Positions 26,057 to 34,322 are shown, counted from the first letter of the stretch. The stretch: DNA of 64,000 nt from Candidatus Caldatribacterium sp. (GCA_025060675.1 JANXBI010000018.1:175713-239712), one strand, 5' to 3'. Numbers and translations: made by a program. The notes: generated by a model not told the origin, from the sequence alone.

Positions 26057-27394
26057 ATGAAAGTAACGTTTATTGGTGCGGGAAGCTTGGTATTTACTCA
26101 GAGGCTTCTTGTGGATCTGGCGAGGTTGCCTTTTCCTCGTGAGGATATTGAAATTGCTCTCGTGGATATCAATGAACGCCGCCTTTCATACATTCTGCGC
26201 ATTGCCCAGAGGATTTTTCAGGAAAACGCCATTCCGGTAGAGAAAATTTTGGCTACTACCGATCGGAGGGAGGCTCTCCCTCATTCTCATTACGTATTCA
26301 TTTCGATTCTTGTGGGGGACGTTGAGGCTATTCGAAAGGATATTGAAGTCCCTCTTCGATACGGTGTGGACCAATGTATTGGAGACACCATAGGTCCAGG
26401 GGGCGTTTTCAGGGCTTTGAGGACTGCACCGGTTATCCTTGATATATGTCGTGATATTGCTGAGCTCTGTCCTGAGGCCTTTGTTTTCAATTACACTAAT
26501 CCCATGTCTATCCTCTGTTGGGTGGTGAAGGAGCGGTATCCAGATTTACGGTTTTATGGCCTCTGCCACAGCGTGCAGCATACAGCAAAGCAAATCGCAG
26601 AGTACATGGGCTGGCCCCGCGAGCAACTTGAGTACTGGGTTGCTGGGATTAACCACCAAGCCTGGTTTTTAGAGCTTCGCTTGAACGGCGAAGACGTTTA
26701 TCCCCTCCTTCGGAAGAAGGTCGAAGACCCAGAGCTTTGGAAACTCGATACAACACGGATAGAGATGTTCAAGCACCTTGGGTACTACGTGACCGAATCC
26801 AGTGGTCACAATTCTGAGTACAACCCTTGGTTTCGGAAAAGACCAGACCTTGTGCGACGGTTCACCCCCGGTGGAGGGTGGAATGGAGAAACAGGATTCA
26901 TTCTGAAGCTTTATGGGAAGGATCGAGAGAGTTATGAGCAAGAGCTTGAGCGCTTTGCTAGCGGAGAGACCCCCATAGATTACACAGAGAGTGAGGAGTA
27001 TGGGATGAAAATCATCTATGCCCTTGAGGGTGGGGGAGTGTTTCGAGCGAATATGAACCTTCCCAACAAGGGCATTATCACCAATCTCCCTCCGCAATGC
27101 ATTGTTGAAGTCCCCTGTTTCGTAGAAACAGGGCGCATTCGTCCTGCCTTTGTAGGGGATTTGCCAATGCAGCTTGCTGCTCTCAACCGGATGGTTGTGC
27201 AGAGTCAGGAAATGGCTGTTCAGGCTATTCTTCAAGGGAAGAGAGAGTACGTTTACTATGCACTGTACTATGATCCTCTGACGGCAGCAGTTCTTGCGCT
27301 TGACGAAATCAAAGCGATGGTGGATGAGATGTTTGAGGCCGAGCGTGAATACCTTCCAAGAAGCTGGTTCTGTGAAAACCTTCCCTCTTCTTGA
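26057..27394 (+). CDS. GH4 glycosidase, second MelA-like paralogue
   Basis: The 445-aa protein is similar to the preceding one along its length (FIGAGSLVF, NYTNPMSIL, GLCHSVQHTA, GINHQAWF) and keeps the Cys and His metal ligands. The pair is probably an old tandem duplication that has diverged, since the identity visible by eye is moderate. They may act on different linkages or form a heteromer. GGGAGG precedes ATG 26057. The stop codon is embedded in the -35 region of the next transcription unit. Confidence 0.85.
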   Translation: MKVTFIGAGSLVFTQRLLVDLARLPFPREDIEIALVDINERRLSYILRIAQRIFQENAIPVEKILATTDRREALPHSHYVFISILVGDVEAIRKDIEVPLRYGVDQCIGDTIGPGGVFRALRTAPVILDICRDIAELCPEAFVFNYTNPMSILCWVVKERYPDLRFYGLCHSVQHTAKQIAEYMGWPREQLEYWVAGINHQAWFLELRLNGEDVYPLLRKKVEDPELWKLDTTRIEMFKHLGYYVTESSGHNSEYNPWFRKRPDLVRRFTPGGGWNGETGFILKLYGKDRESYEQELERFASGETPIDYTESEEYGMKIIYALEGGGVFRANMNLPNKGIITNLPPQCIVEVPCFVETGRIRPAFVGDLPMQLAALNRMVVQSQEMAVQAILQGKREYVYYALYYDPLTAAVLALDEIKAMVDEMFEAEREYLPRSWFCENLPSS

Positions 27395-27418
27395 CTATTC
27401 CTATCGCTATGCTATAAT
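27391..27418 (+). promoter_or_regulatory. Promoter for the methionine T-box unit
   Basis: TTGACT (27391-27396), 16-nt spacer, TATAAT (27413-27418) with an extended TGC before the -10. The -35 overlaps the stop codon of the upstream GH4 gene. Confidence 0.7.
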
Positions 27419-27424
27419 ATCTCC

Positions 27425-27672
27425 AGCTAAAAACGATGAAGGGGATGAGTAGTCAGGAGAGGGATCAGAGAGAGCTGGGAGAAGGTGGGAGCCCGGTATT
27501 CCTAGCCTGATGAACATGGCCCCGGAGTTGTGGTGACGAAAAGGGAGTAGTTACTGCCGTCTGGTCCCCGTTACCGGACCTGTAGTAATGAGACCAGCGC
27601 ATATACGCTGGTGAAGAAGGGTGGTACCACGAGTGAAACCCCTCGTCCCTTCGGACGAGGGGTTTTGTTTTA
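27425..27672 (+). promoter_or_regulatory. T-box riboswitch, Met specifier (ATG)
   Basis: The leader has the conserved T-box AGGGTGGTACCACG (27618-27631), an AGTA motif, CAGAGAGAGC and GGTGGGAGCCCGG in Stem I, and a terminator. The specifier is read as ATG at 27516-27518, placed after GAA and before GGCCCCGGAG by alignment with the second T-box in this window. Uncharged tRNA-Met would stabilise the antiterminator and switch on the downstream homocysteine genes, which fits the specifier. Confidence 0.9.
27639..27672 (+). terminator. T-box intrinsic terminator
   Basis: CCCCTCGTCC (27639-27648) pairs with GGACGAGGGG (27653-27662) across a CTTC loop and is followed by TTTTGTTTT. The left arm lies just after the T-box sequence, so pairing of the T-box with tRNA competes with it. 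Confidence 0.9.
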
Positions 27673-27706
27673 CGTGTTTGACTTTTGTTGAGAAGGGGTG
27701 GTTTTC

Positions 27707-28936
27707 GTGGGCAACGTGCTTCGAACATATGAGGAAATCAACGAGAAGATTCAGAAAGGACAGGTTGTCGTGGTGACCGCTGAGGAAGTCATCGACCTTG
27801 TTCGAGAAAAAGGCGTGGAACGAGTCGCCCGAGAGGTGGATGTGGTCACCACTGGAACCTTTGGTATCATGTGTTCTTCGGGTGCTTTCTTGAACATTGG
27901 CCATACCAAACCTCGTATGAAAATTCATGAAGCGTACCTCAACGGGGTTATGGCTTACGCCGGCCTTGCGGCGGTCGACCTCTACATCGGAGCAACCCAG
28001 CCTGCGAAGGACGATCCCCTCAACAAGGTCCATCCTGGAGAATTCCGCTACGGGGGAGGTCATGTTATTGAGGACCTTGTGGCGGGAAGAGATGTTCTCC
28101 TTGAAGCGTACGCCTACGGAACGGATTGTTATCCGAGGAAGAAGCTGGTAACTTGGATTAACCTTCGGGACCTTAATGAGGCGTACCTTTTCAATCCCAG
28201 GAATGCTTACCAGAACTACAACGTAGCAGTTAACCTCTCTGAGAAGACCATTTACACGTATCTTGGAGTCCTTCTCCCTCGTATGGGTAACGCTGGGTAT
28301 TCTTCGGCAGGACAACTCTCCCCGCTGCTCAACGATCCCCTGTATAGAGTTATTGGCATTGGGACACGGATTTTCCTTGGCGGAGGGATCGGATACGTTG
28401 CTTGGCAAGGTACCCAACACAATCCAAGCGTTGAGCGGACTGAACGAGGCATACCTAAGGGAGGAGCTGGAACTTTGGCAGTTATCGGGGATCTTAAGGG
28501 TATGAGCCCAAAATGGCTTCGGGGGGTAAGCATCCGAGGATATGGGTGTTCTCTTGCCCTCGGGCTTGGCATTCCGATTCCCATTCTCGACGAGGAAACC
28601 CTCTATTACTGCTCGGTCAGCGATGAGGAGATTCTGGCCCCTGTTGTGGACTACAGTCACGCGTATCCGTATGGAACAGGAGAGATCCTTGGGTACGTCA
28701 CCTATGCTGCTCTCCGGAGCGGTACGATTAAAATCGGTGGTAAGGAAATCCCTGTTTCCCCCATGTCGAGTTACAGCAAGGCAAGGGAAGTTGCTCTTAC
28801 CCTGAAGCGGTGGATCCAAGAAGGGAAGTTTACGCTGACAAAGCCTGTGGCTCAGCTTCCGGGTGTTGAGTCGGGAGTTCGTTTCAGAAACCTCGTAGAA
28901 CGTCCGGTTGAGACGAACGTTCTTGTTGGGAGGTGA
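27707..28936 (+). CDS. Homocysteine biosynthesis protein (HcyBio, DUF39)
   Basis: DUF39 proteins take part, with a NIL-domain ferredoxin, in making homocysteine from aspartate semialdehyde in anaerobes; this was shown genetically in methanogens. The 409-aa protein begins RTYEEINEKI and has the family features EVDVVTTGTFGIMCSSG and YGTDCYPRK. GTG 27698 is also in frame but touches its own site; GTG 27707 lies 9-10 nt after GAAGGGG. It is the first gene under the Met T-box and overlaps or abuts the ferredoxin gene. Confidence 0.88.
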   Translation: MGNVLRTYEEINEKIQKGQVVVVTAEEVIDLVREKGVERVAREVDVVTTGTFGIMCSSGAFLNIGHTKPRMKIHEAYLNGVMAYAGLAAVDLYIGATQPAKDDPLNKVHPGEFRYGGGHVIEDLVAGRDVLLEAYAYGTDCYPRKKLVTWINLRDLNEAYLFNPRNAYQNYNVAVNLSEKTIYTYLGVLLPRMGNAGYSSAGQLSPLLNDPLYRVIGIGTRIFLGGGIGYVAWQGTQHNPSVERTERGIPKGGAGTLAVIGDLKGMSPKWLRGVSIRGYGCSLALGLGIPIPILDEETLYYCSVSDEEILAPVVDYSHAYPYGTGEILGYVTYAALRSGTIKIGGKEIPVSPMSSYSKAREVALTLKRWIQEGKFTLTKPVAQLPGVESGVRFRNLVERPVETNVLVGR

Positions 28937-28941
28937 CCCTG

Positions 28942-29358
28942 ATGGTGAATGGGAATGGGAAAAAAGTAGTTCTTCGCTTCCCTCAAGAAGTGGCTGATCG
29001 GCCGATTGTATGTGAGTTGGCCTTGCGTTTCGGTTTACGGTTTAATATTCTCAGGGCTTCTATTTCTCCACACCGAGAGGGTATTATGGTGATGGAGGTT
29101 ATTGGGAGTCGGGAAAAACAAGAGGAAGGACTTGCGTTCCTCACAAGCCGGGGGGTCCTTGTTGAACCCCTGAGTCAGGATATTCGTATGGTAGAAGAGC
29201 GGTGTTACCACTGTGGGGCTTGTGTAGGGCTCTGTCCTACTGGAGCTCTCTCCATGGACCGTCCCGCCTTTGTGGTACGGTATGATCCTGCGAAGTGTAT
29301 TGCCTGTGAACTGTGTGTTCTTGCTTGTCCTGCTCATGCCATGGAGGCGCTGATTTAA
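28942..29358 (+). CDS. NIL domain plus 2[4Fe-4S] ferredoxin
   Basis: The 138-aa protein has an N-terminal NIL domain (about residues 8-75; this domain is also found in methionine ABC transporters) and two [4Fe-4S] motifs, CYHCGACVGLCP and CIACELCVLACP. In the DUF39 pathway it is the probable electron donor. GTG 28933 overlaps the upstream stop, but GGGAGG (28928-28933) is spaced for ATG 28942. It ends directly against the start of the next gene. Confidence 0.9.
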   Translation: MVNGNGKKVVLRFPQEVADRPIVCELALRFGLRFNILRASISPHREGIMVMEVIGSREKQEEGLAFLTSRGVLVEPLSQDIRMVEERCYHCGACVGLCPTGALSMDRPAFVVRYDPAKCIACELCVLACPAHAMEALI

Positions 29359-30087
29359 TTGCATCGGTACGTTGAACGATGGTACCGGAAGTACATGCGG
29401 GCTGATGACCTTGTGTCCTTCTCGGTGAGAGTGAAGGAGAGCGATCTTTACATCTTCGCCGAGAAGGACTTAAAGGAACAAGCGGAGGCACGTCTTTTGA
29501 GAGAGCGGAGGAATCTCGAGGCCTATATCCGCTACCACCCTCAGTTTGCGACCTCCCTTGTTCCTGTTACCATCCCCCCCTTTGCTCCACCGATATGCCG
29601 TCTCATGGGTTGGGCAGCCCAGGAGGCTGGTGTTGGTCCGATGGCTGCGGTTGCTGGAGCCATTAACGAAGCTATCGCTCAGGAGCTCCTCCCTTTGAGC
29701 CCTGAGCTCATCATTGAGAATGGTGGGGATGTTCTTGTGGCTTCCTCAAAAGAGCGCGTTGTAGCTATCTACGCTGGAGAGGATTCACCGTTGAGTTTCA
29801 GGGTCGGTCTTCGACTGCCGGGAGGGATGTGGGGTGTTGCCACGTCTTCGGGAAAAGTCGGTCCTTCCCTGAGCTTTGGGTGTGCTGATGCGGTGGTTGT
29901 TGTGGCGAAGTCGGCAGCCCTTGCTGATGCGTGGGCAACAAACCTGGCAAACCGTGTTCGAACGCGAGACGATGTGGCTCCAGTTTTGCGCTTTGCTCGC
30001 CGTATTCCTTCTCTCGAAGGAGTGGTGATTGTTTTTGAAGACCTCCTTGGCGTAGAGGGGAAAATCCACCTTGAGAAGCTGTATTAG
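29359..30087 (+). CDS. UPF0280 (ApbE-like fold) protein
   Basis: This 242-aa member of UPF0280/COG2122 has the conserved segments VGPMAAVAGAINE and ENGGDV. The family co-occurs with DUF39 and the NIL-ferredoxin and has been implicated in sulfide use for homocysteine synthesis; the chemistry is unclear. Its TTG start follows the ferredoxin stop without a gap, and GGAGG lies 11 nt upstream, so all three genes form one T-box-controlled unit. Confidence 0.85.
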   Translation: MHRYVERWYRKYMRADDLVSFSVRVKESDLYIFAEKDLKEQAEARLLRERRNLEAYIRYHPQFATSLVPVTIPPFAPPICRLMGWAAQEAGVGPMAAVAGAINEAIAQELLPLSPELIIENGGDVLVASSKERVVAIYAGEDSPLSFRVGLRLPGGMWGVATSSGKVGPSLSFGCADAVVVVAKSAALADAWATNLANRVRTRDDVAPVLRFARRIPSLEGVVIVFEDLLGVEGKIHLEKLY

Positions 30088-30095
30088 CCCCCTTT

Positions 30096-30104
30096 TGCTA
30101 TAAT
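30096..30104 (+). promoter_or_regulatory. Extended -10 promoter for the TPR gene
   Basis: TGCTATAAT (30096-30104) is an extended -10. No good -35 is present at 17 nt. A GAGGGGG ribosome site follows before GTG 30131. Confidence 0.45.
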
Positions 30105-30130
30105 AGGAAAAAACAAGAGGGGGCGGTTCG

Positions 30131-31228
30131 GTGTTTCTTTTCCTTCTCGCATCCCTTGCTCTTTTGGCCTTGTACCTTTCGCGCATTGAGGTTCGGGATA
30201 TTTTCTCTCCCGAGCTTCGGAAACTTGTGCTTCTTGCTTTCACCCACCTTCGAGAGAAACGTTACGCAGAGGCTGTGCAAACGTACAGTGTTTTACTCGA
30301 GTTGAAGCCCGATTACCCTGAAGGTTACGTGAATCGTGGGAATGCATACTTTGCCCTTGGGGAGGTGGAGAAGGCGATTGCCGATTATTCGAAGGCTATC
30401 GATTTACGACCCGATTTTGCCGAGGCCTATAACAATAGGGGTAACGCTTACCTCTCTCAAGGGAAAGTAGAAGACGCCCTACGGGATTTTTCAAAGGCAT
30501 GCGAGTTGAACCCCCGCCTTGCTGAGGCTTTCTTCAACAGAGCTATGGTGTTCTCAGAGACTGGGAAGGTAAAAGAGGCACTGGAGGACCTCTCACGATG
30601 TGTTCTGCTTAATCCGTCTGATGCTGAAGCGCTCTACCATCGAGCTCTCCTTGTGCTACGGTATCAAGGGTGTGACGAGGGAGTGGCTCAAGACGTATCG
30701 AGGGCCTTGATGCTACGACCCATGGACCCAAAGCTTTACCTGCTTCGAGGTGTGTACTTCTTTCAGAAGGGGGAGCACGAGAGAGCGCTTGAGGATTTCT
30801 CGAAGGTTATCGACTTGCGACGGAAGAGCGTTTGGGCTTATTATCTGAGAGGTATCGTTTTTCTTGAGCTTGGACGTTACGAAGAAGCCATGGAGGATTT
30901 TACCGCTGCCTTGACTATTGATCCTGCCTTGTTCCGGGCGTACTTTGCTCGGGGCCTTTGTTTTTACAGGAAAGGTGAATATGAAAGAGCCCTTGAGGAT
31001 TTTTCTGCAGCCATTCTTCTCCGTTCTGATTTCCTTCGAGGGTACGTTTTCCGAGTACTCACCTATAAGGCTTTAGGAAAGCACGAGGAAGCGGAGAAGG
31101 ATCGAGCATACCTTGAGGAGCGAGGTTTCCCCTGGAGGGGCTTTTTGGAGACGGAGGAAAAGGCAGTTGGTGGTTATCTTGGGGAAGAGGTGGGGGTTCT
31201 GGAGTTCTTAGAAAGTGCCTTGCCGTGA
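30131..31228 (+). CDS. Membrane-anchored TPR-repeat protein
   Basis: The 365-aa protein has one N-terminal transmembrane segment (FLFLLASLALLALYL) and about eight tetratricopeptide repeats between residues 35 and 330, each with the usual GNAYFALGEVEKAIADYSKA pattern. TPR arrays are protein-binding scaffolds; no specific partner can be named. It overlaps the start of the radical SAM gene by one to four bases, so the two are probably co-expressed. Confidence 0.85.
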   Translation: MFLFLLASLALLALYLSRIEVRDIFSPELRKLVLLAFTHLREKRYAEAVQTYSVLLELKPDYPEGYVNRGNAYFALGEVEKAIADYSKAIDLRPDFAEAYNNRGNAYLSQGKVEDALRDFSKACELNPRLAEAFFNRAMVFSETGKVKEALEDLSRCVLLNPSDAEALYHRALLVLRYQGCDEGVAQDVSRALMLRPMDPKLYLLRGVYFFQKGEHERALEDFSKVIDLRRKSVWAYYLRGIVFLELGRYEEAMEDFTAALTIDPALFRAYFARGLCFYRKGEYERALEDFSAAILLRSDFLRGYVFRVLTYKALGKHEEAEKDRAYLEERGFPWRGFLETEEKAVGGYLGEEVGVLEFLESALP

Positions 31229-32286
31229 TGAGCATGGAAGAACCTCGTGAAGGGCGTTGTGAGCTCTGTGGAGAGAAATCCTTCCTCATCGCTCGTGTTC
31301 TTGGTCTTTGCCGGCGGTGTATTATAGAGCGGTTTTCGGAAGCCCTTCCCCGTATTACCATGGTTCATGCTAAGATTCGTCGATCCTTTGGTCTTCCCTA
31401 TCCTGTCCTTGAGCAGTTTTCGGCGTGTACGGTCTGTGTGCATCGTTGTGGGGGAGAAGGGGTAAGTTTCTGTGGGCTTCTTGAGGATGGAAAGCGTTGG
31501 GCGGGAACTGGAAGTAAAGGGCTTCTTGAGTGGTACTACGATGACCTTCCAACGAACTGTGTTGCGACCCCGTTTTGCCCCGAACGGGGACACTTTGGTT
31601 ACCAGAATCTTGCCGTCTTTTATGCAGGGTGCTCTTTCCACTGTCTTTTCTGTCAAAATTGGCACTTCCACACGCTCCTTACCGAGCGAAAGCCCTTGGT
31701 GAGCGTGCAGGAGCTCCTTAAGGCGGTTCATCCGAGGGTTGCTTGTGTGTGCTTCTTTGGAGGAGATCCTGGTCCCCAAGTGGCTCATGCTCTTGCCTTT
31801 GCTCGAAAGGTGTGGAAGAGGTTGCGCATCTGTTGGGAGACGAATGGAGCTGTGCATCCTGGGATTTTGCAAGTCATGTATAGGCTCTCTTGTGAGAGTG
31901 GCGGAATGCTCAAGGTCGACATCAAAGCGTTCGATGAGCGAGTGCACCTTGCTCTCACCGGGGTTACCAACAAGCGGACCCTCGAGAATTTTCAATGGCT
32001 TGCCGAAGAGAGCAAAAAGTACGACCGACCTACTGTGGTAGCAAGCACGCTTCTTGTTCCTGGTTACGTCACCGAAGACGAGGTTGCAAGCATTGCTGCC
32101 TTTATCGCCCGTATCAACCCCAATATCCCCTATGTTCTCCTTGGTTTTGCCCCGAATTTCTTTTTCGATAATCTCCCGACGACCTCGATTGAGCATGCTG
32201 AAAAGGCGTTACGAAAGTGTAAAGAAGTAGGACTGAAGAACGTCTCGGTGGGAAATAGGTTCCTTCTTTCCTTCTGGTACTCATAA
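31228..32286 (+). CDS. Radical SAM protein, PFL-activase-like (COG1180 type)
   Basis: The 352-aa protein has an N-terminal zinc-ribbon-like cysteine region (CELCG, CRRC), a further cluster (CTVCVHRCGGEGVSFC) and the radical SAM motif CSFHCLFC, followed by GGDPGPQ and KVDIKAFDERVH. These are typical of the COG1180 branch related to pyruvate-formate-lyase-activating enzymes and the AmmeMemoRadiSam system; the substrate is unknown. The start is ATG 31228 or GTG 31225. Its stop codon overlaps the A-run that forms the 3' end of a putative RNA on the other strand. Confidence 0.85.
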   Translation: MSMEEPREGRCELCGEKSFLIARVLGLCRRCIIERFSEALPRITMVHAKIRRSFGLPYPVLEQFSACTVCVHRCGGEGVSFCGLLEDGKRWAGTGSKGLLEWYYDDLPTNCVATPFCPERGHFGYQNLAVFYAGCSFHCLFCQNWHFHTLLTERKPLVSVQELLKAVHPRVACVCFFGGDPGPQVAHALAFARKVWKRLRICWETNGAVHPGILQVMYRLSCESGGMLKVDIKAFDERVHLALTGVTNKRTLENFQWLAEESKKYDRPTVVASTLLVPGYVTEDEVASIAAFIARINPNIPYVLLGFAPNFFFDNLPTTSIEHAEKALRKCKEVGLKNVSVGNRFLLSFWYS

Positions 32287-32413
32287 AAAAACTATGGACC
32301 CCAACAAACCCCTGCGTCCTAATTTTTGCTTCAGAGACCGGAGCTCTGCAGTCCCCGTAGGGGCATCAGGGAAACCCCTCAGCCCATTAGGACCTCGAGA
32401 TTCCTCGGGATCC
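32285..32413 (-). ncRNA. Candidate structured small RNA, family not recognised
   Basis: Read on the minus strand, -10 TATACT (32421-32416) is followed by a sequence that folds back on itself. The closing stem pairs 32298-32291 with 32411-32418 and adjacent C/G triplets (a 12-bp repeat with one mismatch). Then come a 13-nt internal loop on each side, an 8-bp stem GTCCTAAT/ATTAGGAC (32393-32386 with 32323-32316), and apical hairpins including CCCC/GGGG and CAGAG/CTCTG. Seven U residues directly follow the closing stem. No -35 is convincing. A 6S-like RNA is possible, but the branched apex does not fit well. Confidence 0.42.
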
Positions 32414-32480
32414 ATAGTATACACCACAGATTCCAGCAAACCTTCCATTGCGAACCCAACCATCAGGTTACCCCTTGTGC

Positions 32481-32537
32481 CAGGTTCCCAACTTCCAGCT
32501 TCCTGGAACCTGTGGCAATTCTAGTATTGCACTTTTT
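32481..32537 (+). terminator. Hairpins before the trp promoter, probable terminator
   Basis: CAGGTTCC (32481-32488) pairs with GGAACCTG (32505-32512). A second small hairpin, GCAAT (32515-32519) with ATTGC (32526-32530), is followed by ACTTTTT. Together they could end transcription from the TPR-radical SAM unit before the trp promoter. Confidence 0.35.
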
Positions 32538-32577
32538 CCTCCCTATGTCAAGGGGGGTAAAAAAATTTTCTTGCCTC

Positions 32578-32606
32578 TTGACGGAGGCACTCTGCGGTGG
32601 TATAAA
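32578..32606 (+). promoter_or_regulatory. Promoter of the trp T-box operon
   Basis: TTGACG (32578-32583), 17-nt spacer, TATAAA (32601-32606) preceded by TGG. The predicted start near 32613 begins the T-box leader. Confidence 0.75.
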
Positions 32607-32612
32607 AAGCTC

Positions 32613-32894
32613 AAAGTTCATAAGGCTTTTGGCGATGAAGAGGGGGAGTAGCTCCCTGAAAGGGGCTCAGAGAGAGCCTGGGAAAGGTGGGAGCCAGGTA
32701 GTCCCGGGGGAGTGAATGGGCCTCGGAGCTTTTCATCGAAATCCCTGAAAAAGGGAGAGTAGGTTGAAAAGGGTCTTTCCCTTTAGAGAAAGACGGGTAT
32801 TGCGACGTACCCGGAACGAGCGGGTAGCTTCTGCTGCCAACAAGAGTGGTACCGCGAGGAAAAGCCCTCGTCTCTTGACGAGGGCTTTTTGTTT
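32613..32894 (+). promoter_or_regulatory. T-box riboswitch, Trp specifier (TGG)
   Basis: The leader contains T-box AGAGTGGTACCGCG (32843-32856), AGTA, CAGAGAGAGCC and GGTGGGAGCCAGG in Stem I, and a specifier TGG at 32717-32719 between GAA and GCCTCGGAGC. It is longer than the Met T-box, with extra stems between Stem I and the antiterminator. It would sense uncharged tRNA-Trp and control trpE onward. Confidence 0.93.
32863..32894 (+). terminator. Trp T-box intrinsic terminator
   Basis: AGCCCTCGTC (32863-32872) pairs with GACGAGGGCT (32877-32886) over a TCTT loop, followed by TTTTGTTT. The trpE ribosome site begins right after it. Confidence 0.9.
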
Positions 32895-32906
32895 GAGGTG
32901 AGTGCT

Positions 32907-34322
32907 TTGGATATTCGCCCTTCAGAGAGCGAGTTTGAAAAGCTTAGCGTAGAGTACAGGTATGTACCTCTTTATGCGGAATGCCTTGCGGATCGCTTAA
33001 CGCCGGTGGTACTCTTTGAACACTTCCGAGGAGAGGGTCCTGTGGTTCTCCTTGAGAGTGCTGAGCGAGGGGAGACGTGGGGGAGGTATTCTTTCCTTAT
33101 TAAGGATGTGGAAGAAGAAGTTTGCTTTTTCGATTTCGTGGATCTCATTGCCGCTCTTGAGAAGCGATATCCGTCCGTTTCTGTGTACCCCTCTCTCTCC
33201 TTACCCTTTCTGGGTGGGGTGGTAGGCTTTCTGAGTTACGATGCGGTGAAGACCTGGGAAAAAACCGTACCCAGGAAAGCCCTGGACTTCCCCCTCGCTT
33301 ATTTTGCTGTGGTGCGCCGTTTCTTTTTCTTCGACCATCTGAAGCATCTCCTTGGAGCTGTTTATGTTGCCCGTGCAGGCGATAAGGAAGACTTTCGACA
33401 AGGAGTAGCGTGGATTCGGGAGACTATGGGGGAGATCCAGAGGATTCCCTTCATCCCTGGAAAGGGGGAGAGGTTCCGTCTTCGTGGACCAGTGCAGTCG
33501 AACTTTACCAGGGAAGCCTTTGAACGGGCGGTCCGCAGAGTTATCGAGCTCATTGAAGAGGGGCATGCTTCACAGGTCGTGATTTCTCAACGCTTTACAG
33601 TTCCTTACGAGGGGGATCCTTTCCAAGCGTATCGGATACTGCGGTCTCTGAATCCATCACCGTACCTTTTCTACTTCCAGACGCCACAGTATACACTCCT
33701 TGGTTCTTCCCCAGAGATGATGGTGAAGGTTGAGGGAAGGAAAGTCATGACGCGTCCTATCGCAGGAACACGCCGACGATTGCAAGGTGTGCCTGAGGAG
33801 GAGATCATCCAGGACCTCCTTGGGGATGAGAAGGAGAATGCTGAACACGTCATGCTTCTTGACCTGGGGCGAAACGACCTTGGAAGGGTATGTGAGCTGG
33901 GAAGCGTACGGGTTGAAGAATATATGAAGATAGAGCGTTACTCCCATGTCTTTCACATTGTTTCTACGGTTTCTGGTGTTTTGCGCGCCGATATGACTCC
34001 TTGGAGGGCATTGCAAGCATGTTTTCCGGCAGGGACAGTGAGCGGAGCGCCAAAAGTGCGGGCAATGGAGATCATCGAGGAGATTGAACCAGAGAGTCGA
34101 GGCCCTTATGCAGGAGCTTTAGGATACGTGAGTTTCCACGGGAATATGGATACCTGTATCATCATTCGGAGCATTTTCTTCAAAGATGGGATTGCTCGGG
34201 TCCAAGCGGGGGCGGGTGTGGTATACGATTCCGTGCCTGAGCGAGAATACGAGGAAACAAGGAGCAAAGCTGAAGCCTTGCTCCTTGCTTTACAACTTGC
34301 GGGAAAGGAGGAAAAGGCATGA
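32907..34322 (+). CDS. trpE: Anthranilate synthase component I
   Basis: TrpE (471 aa) converts chorismate to anthranilate with ammonia supplied by TrpG. It has the N-terminal feedback-binding region (LLES near residue 50), the chorismate-binding core with ARPIAGTRRR-like MTRPIAGTRRR, and LGRNDLGRV and AGTVSGAPKVRAME in the C-terminal half. Starts at 32889 and 32898 overlap the terminator tail or the ribosome site. TTG 32907, 6 nt after GAGGTGA, gives the usual N-terminus. It overlaps trpG by ATGA. Confidence 0.93.
   Translation: MDIRPSESEFEKLSVEYRYVPLYAECLADRLTPVVLFEHFRGEGPVVLLESAERGETWGRYSFLIKDVEEEVCFFDFVDLIAALEKRYPSVSVYPSLSLPFLGGVVGFLSYDAVKTWEKTVPRKALDFPLAYFAVVRRFFFFDHLKHLLGAVYVARAGDKEDFRQGVAWIRETMGEIQRIPFIPGKGERFRLRGPVQSNFTREAFERAVRRVIELIEEGHASQVVISQRFTVPYEGDPFQAYRILRSLNPSPYLFYFQTPQYTLLGSSPEMMVKVEGRKVMTRPIAGTRRRLQGVPEEEIIQDLLGDEKENAEHVMLLDLGRNDLGRVCELGSVRVEEYMKIERYSHVFHIVSTVSGVLRADMTPWRALQACFPAGTVSGAPKVRAMEIIEEIEPESRGPYAGALGYVSFHGNMDTCIIIRSIFFKDGIARVQAGAGVVYDSVPEREYEETRSKAEALLLALQLAGKEEKA

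Noticed and set aside
27551..28819. 422-aa minus-strand frame over the T-box and DUF39 gene
   Set aside because: It is antisense to a well-supported gene and riboswitch, with no recognisable domain.
32285..32413. SRP RNA, RNase P RNA or a second tmRNA as identity of the folded RNA
   Set aside because: The SRP GGAA-type apical loop with its partner, the RNase P conserved blocks and tRNA-like ends are all absent.
32294..32715. Small plus-strand frames between the radical SAM gene and the trp T-box
   Set aside because: They have no ribosome sites, overlap the RNA fold and T-box, and resemble no protein.
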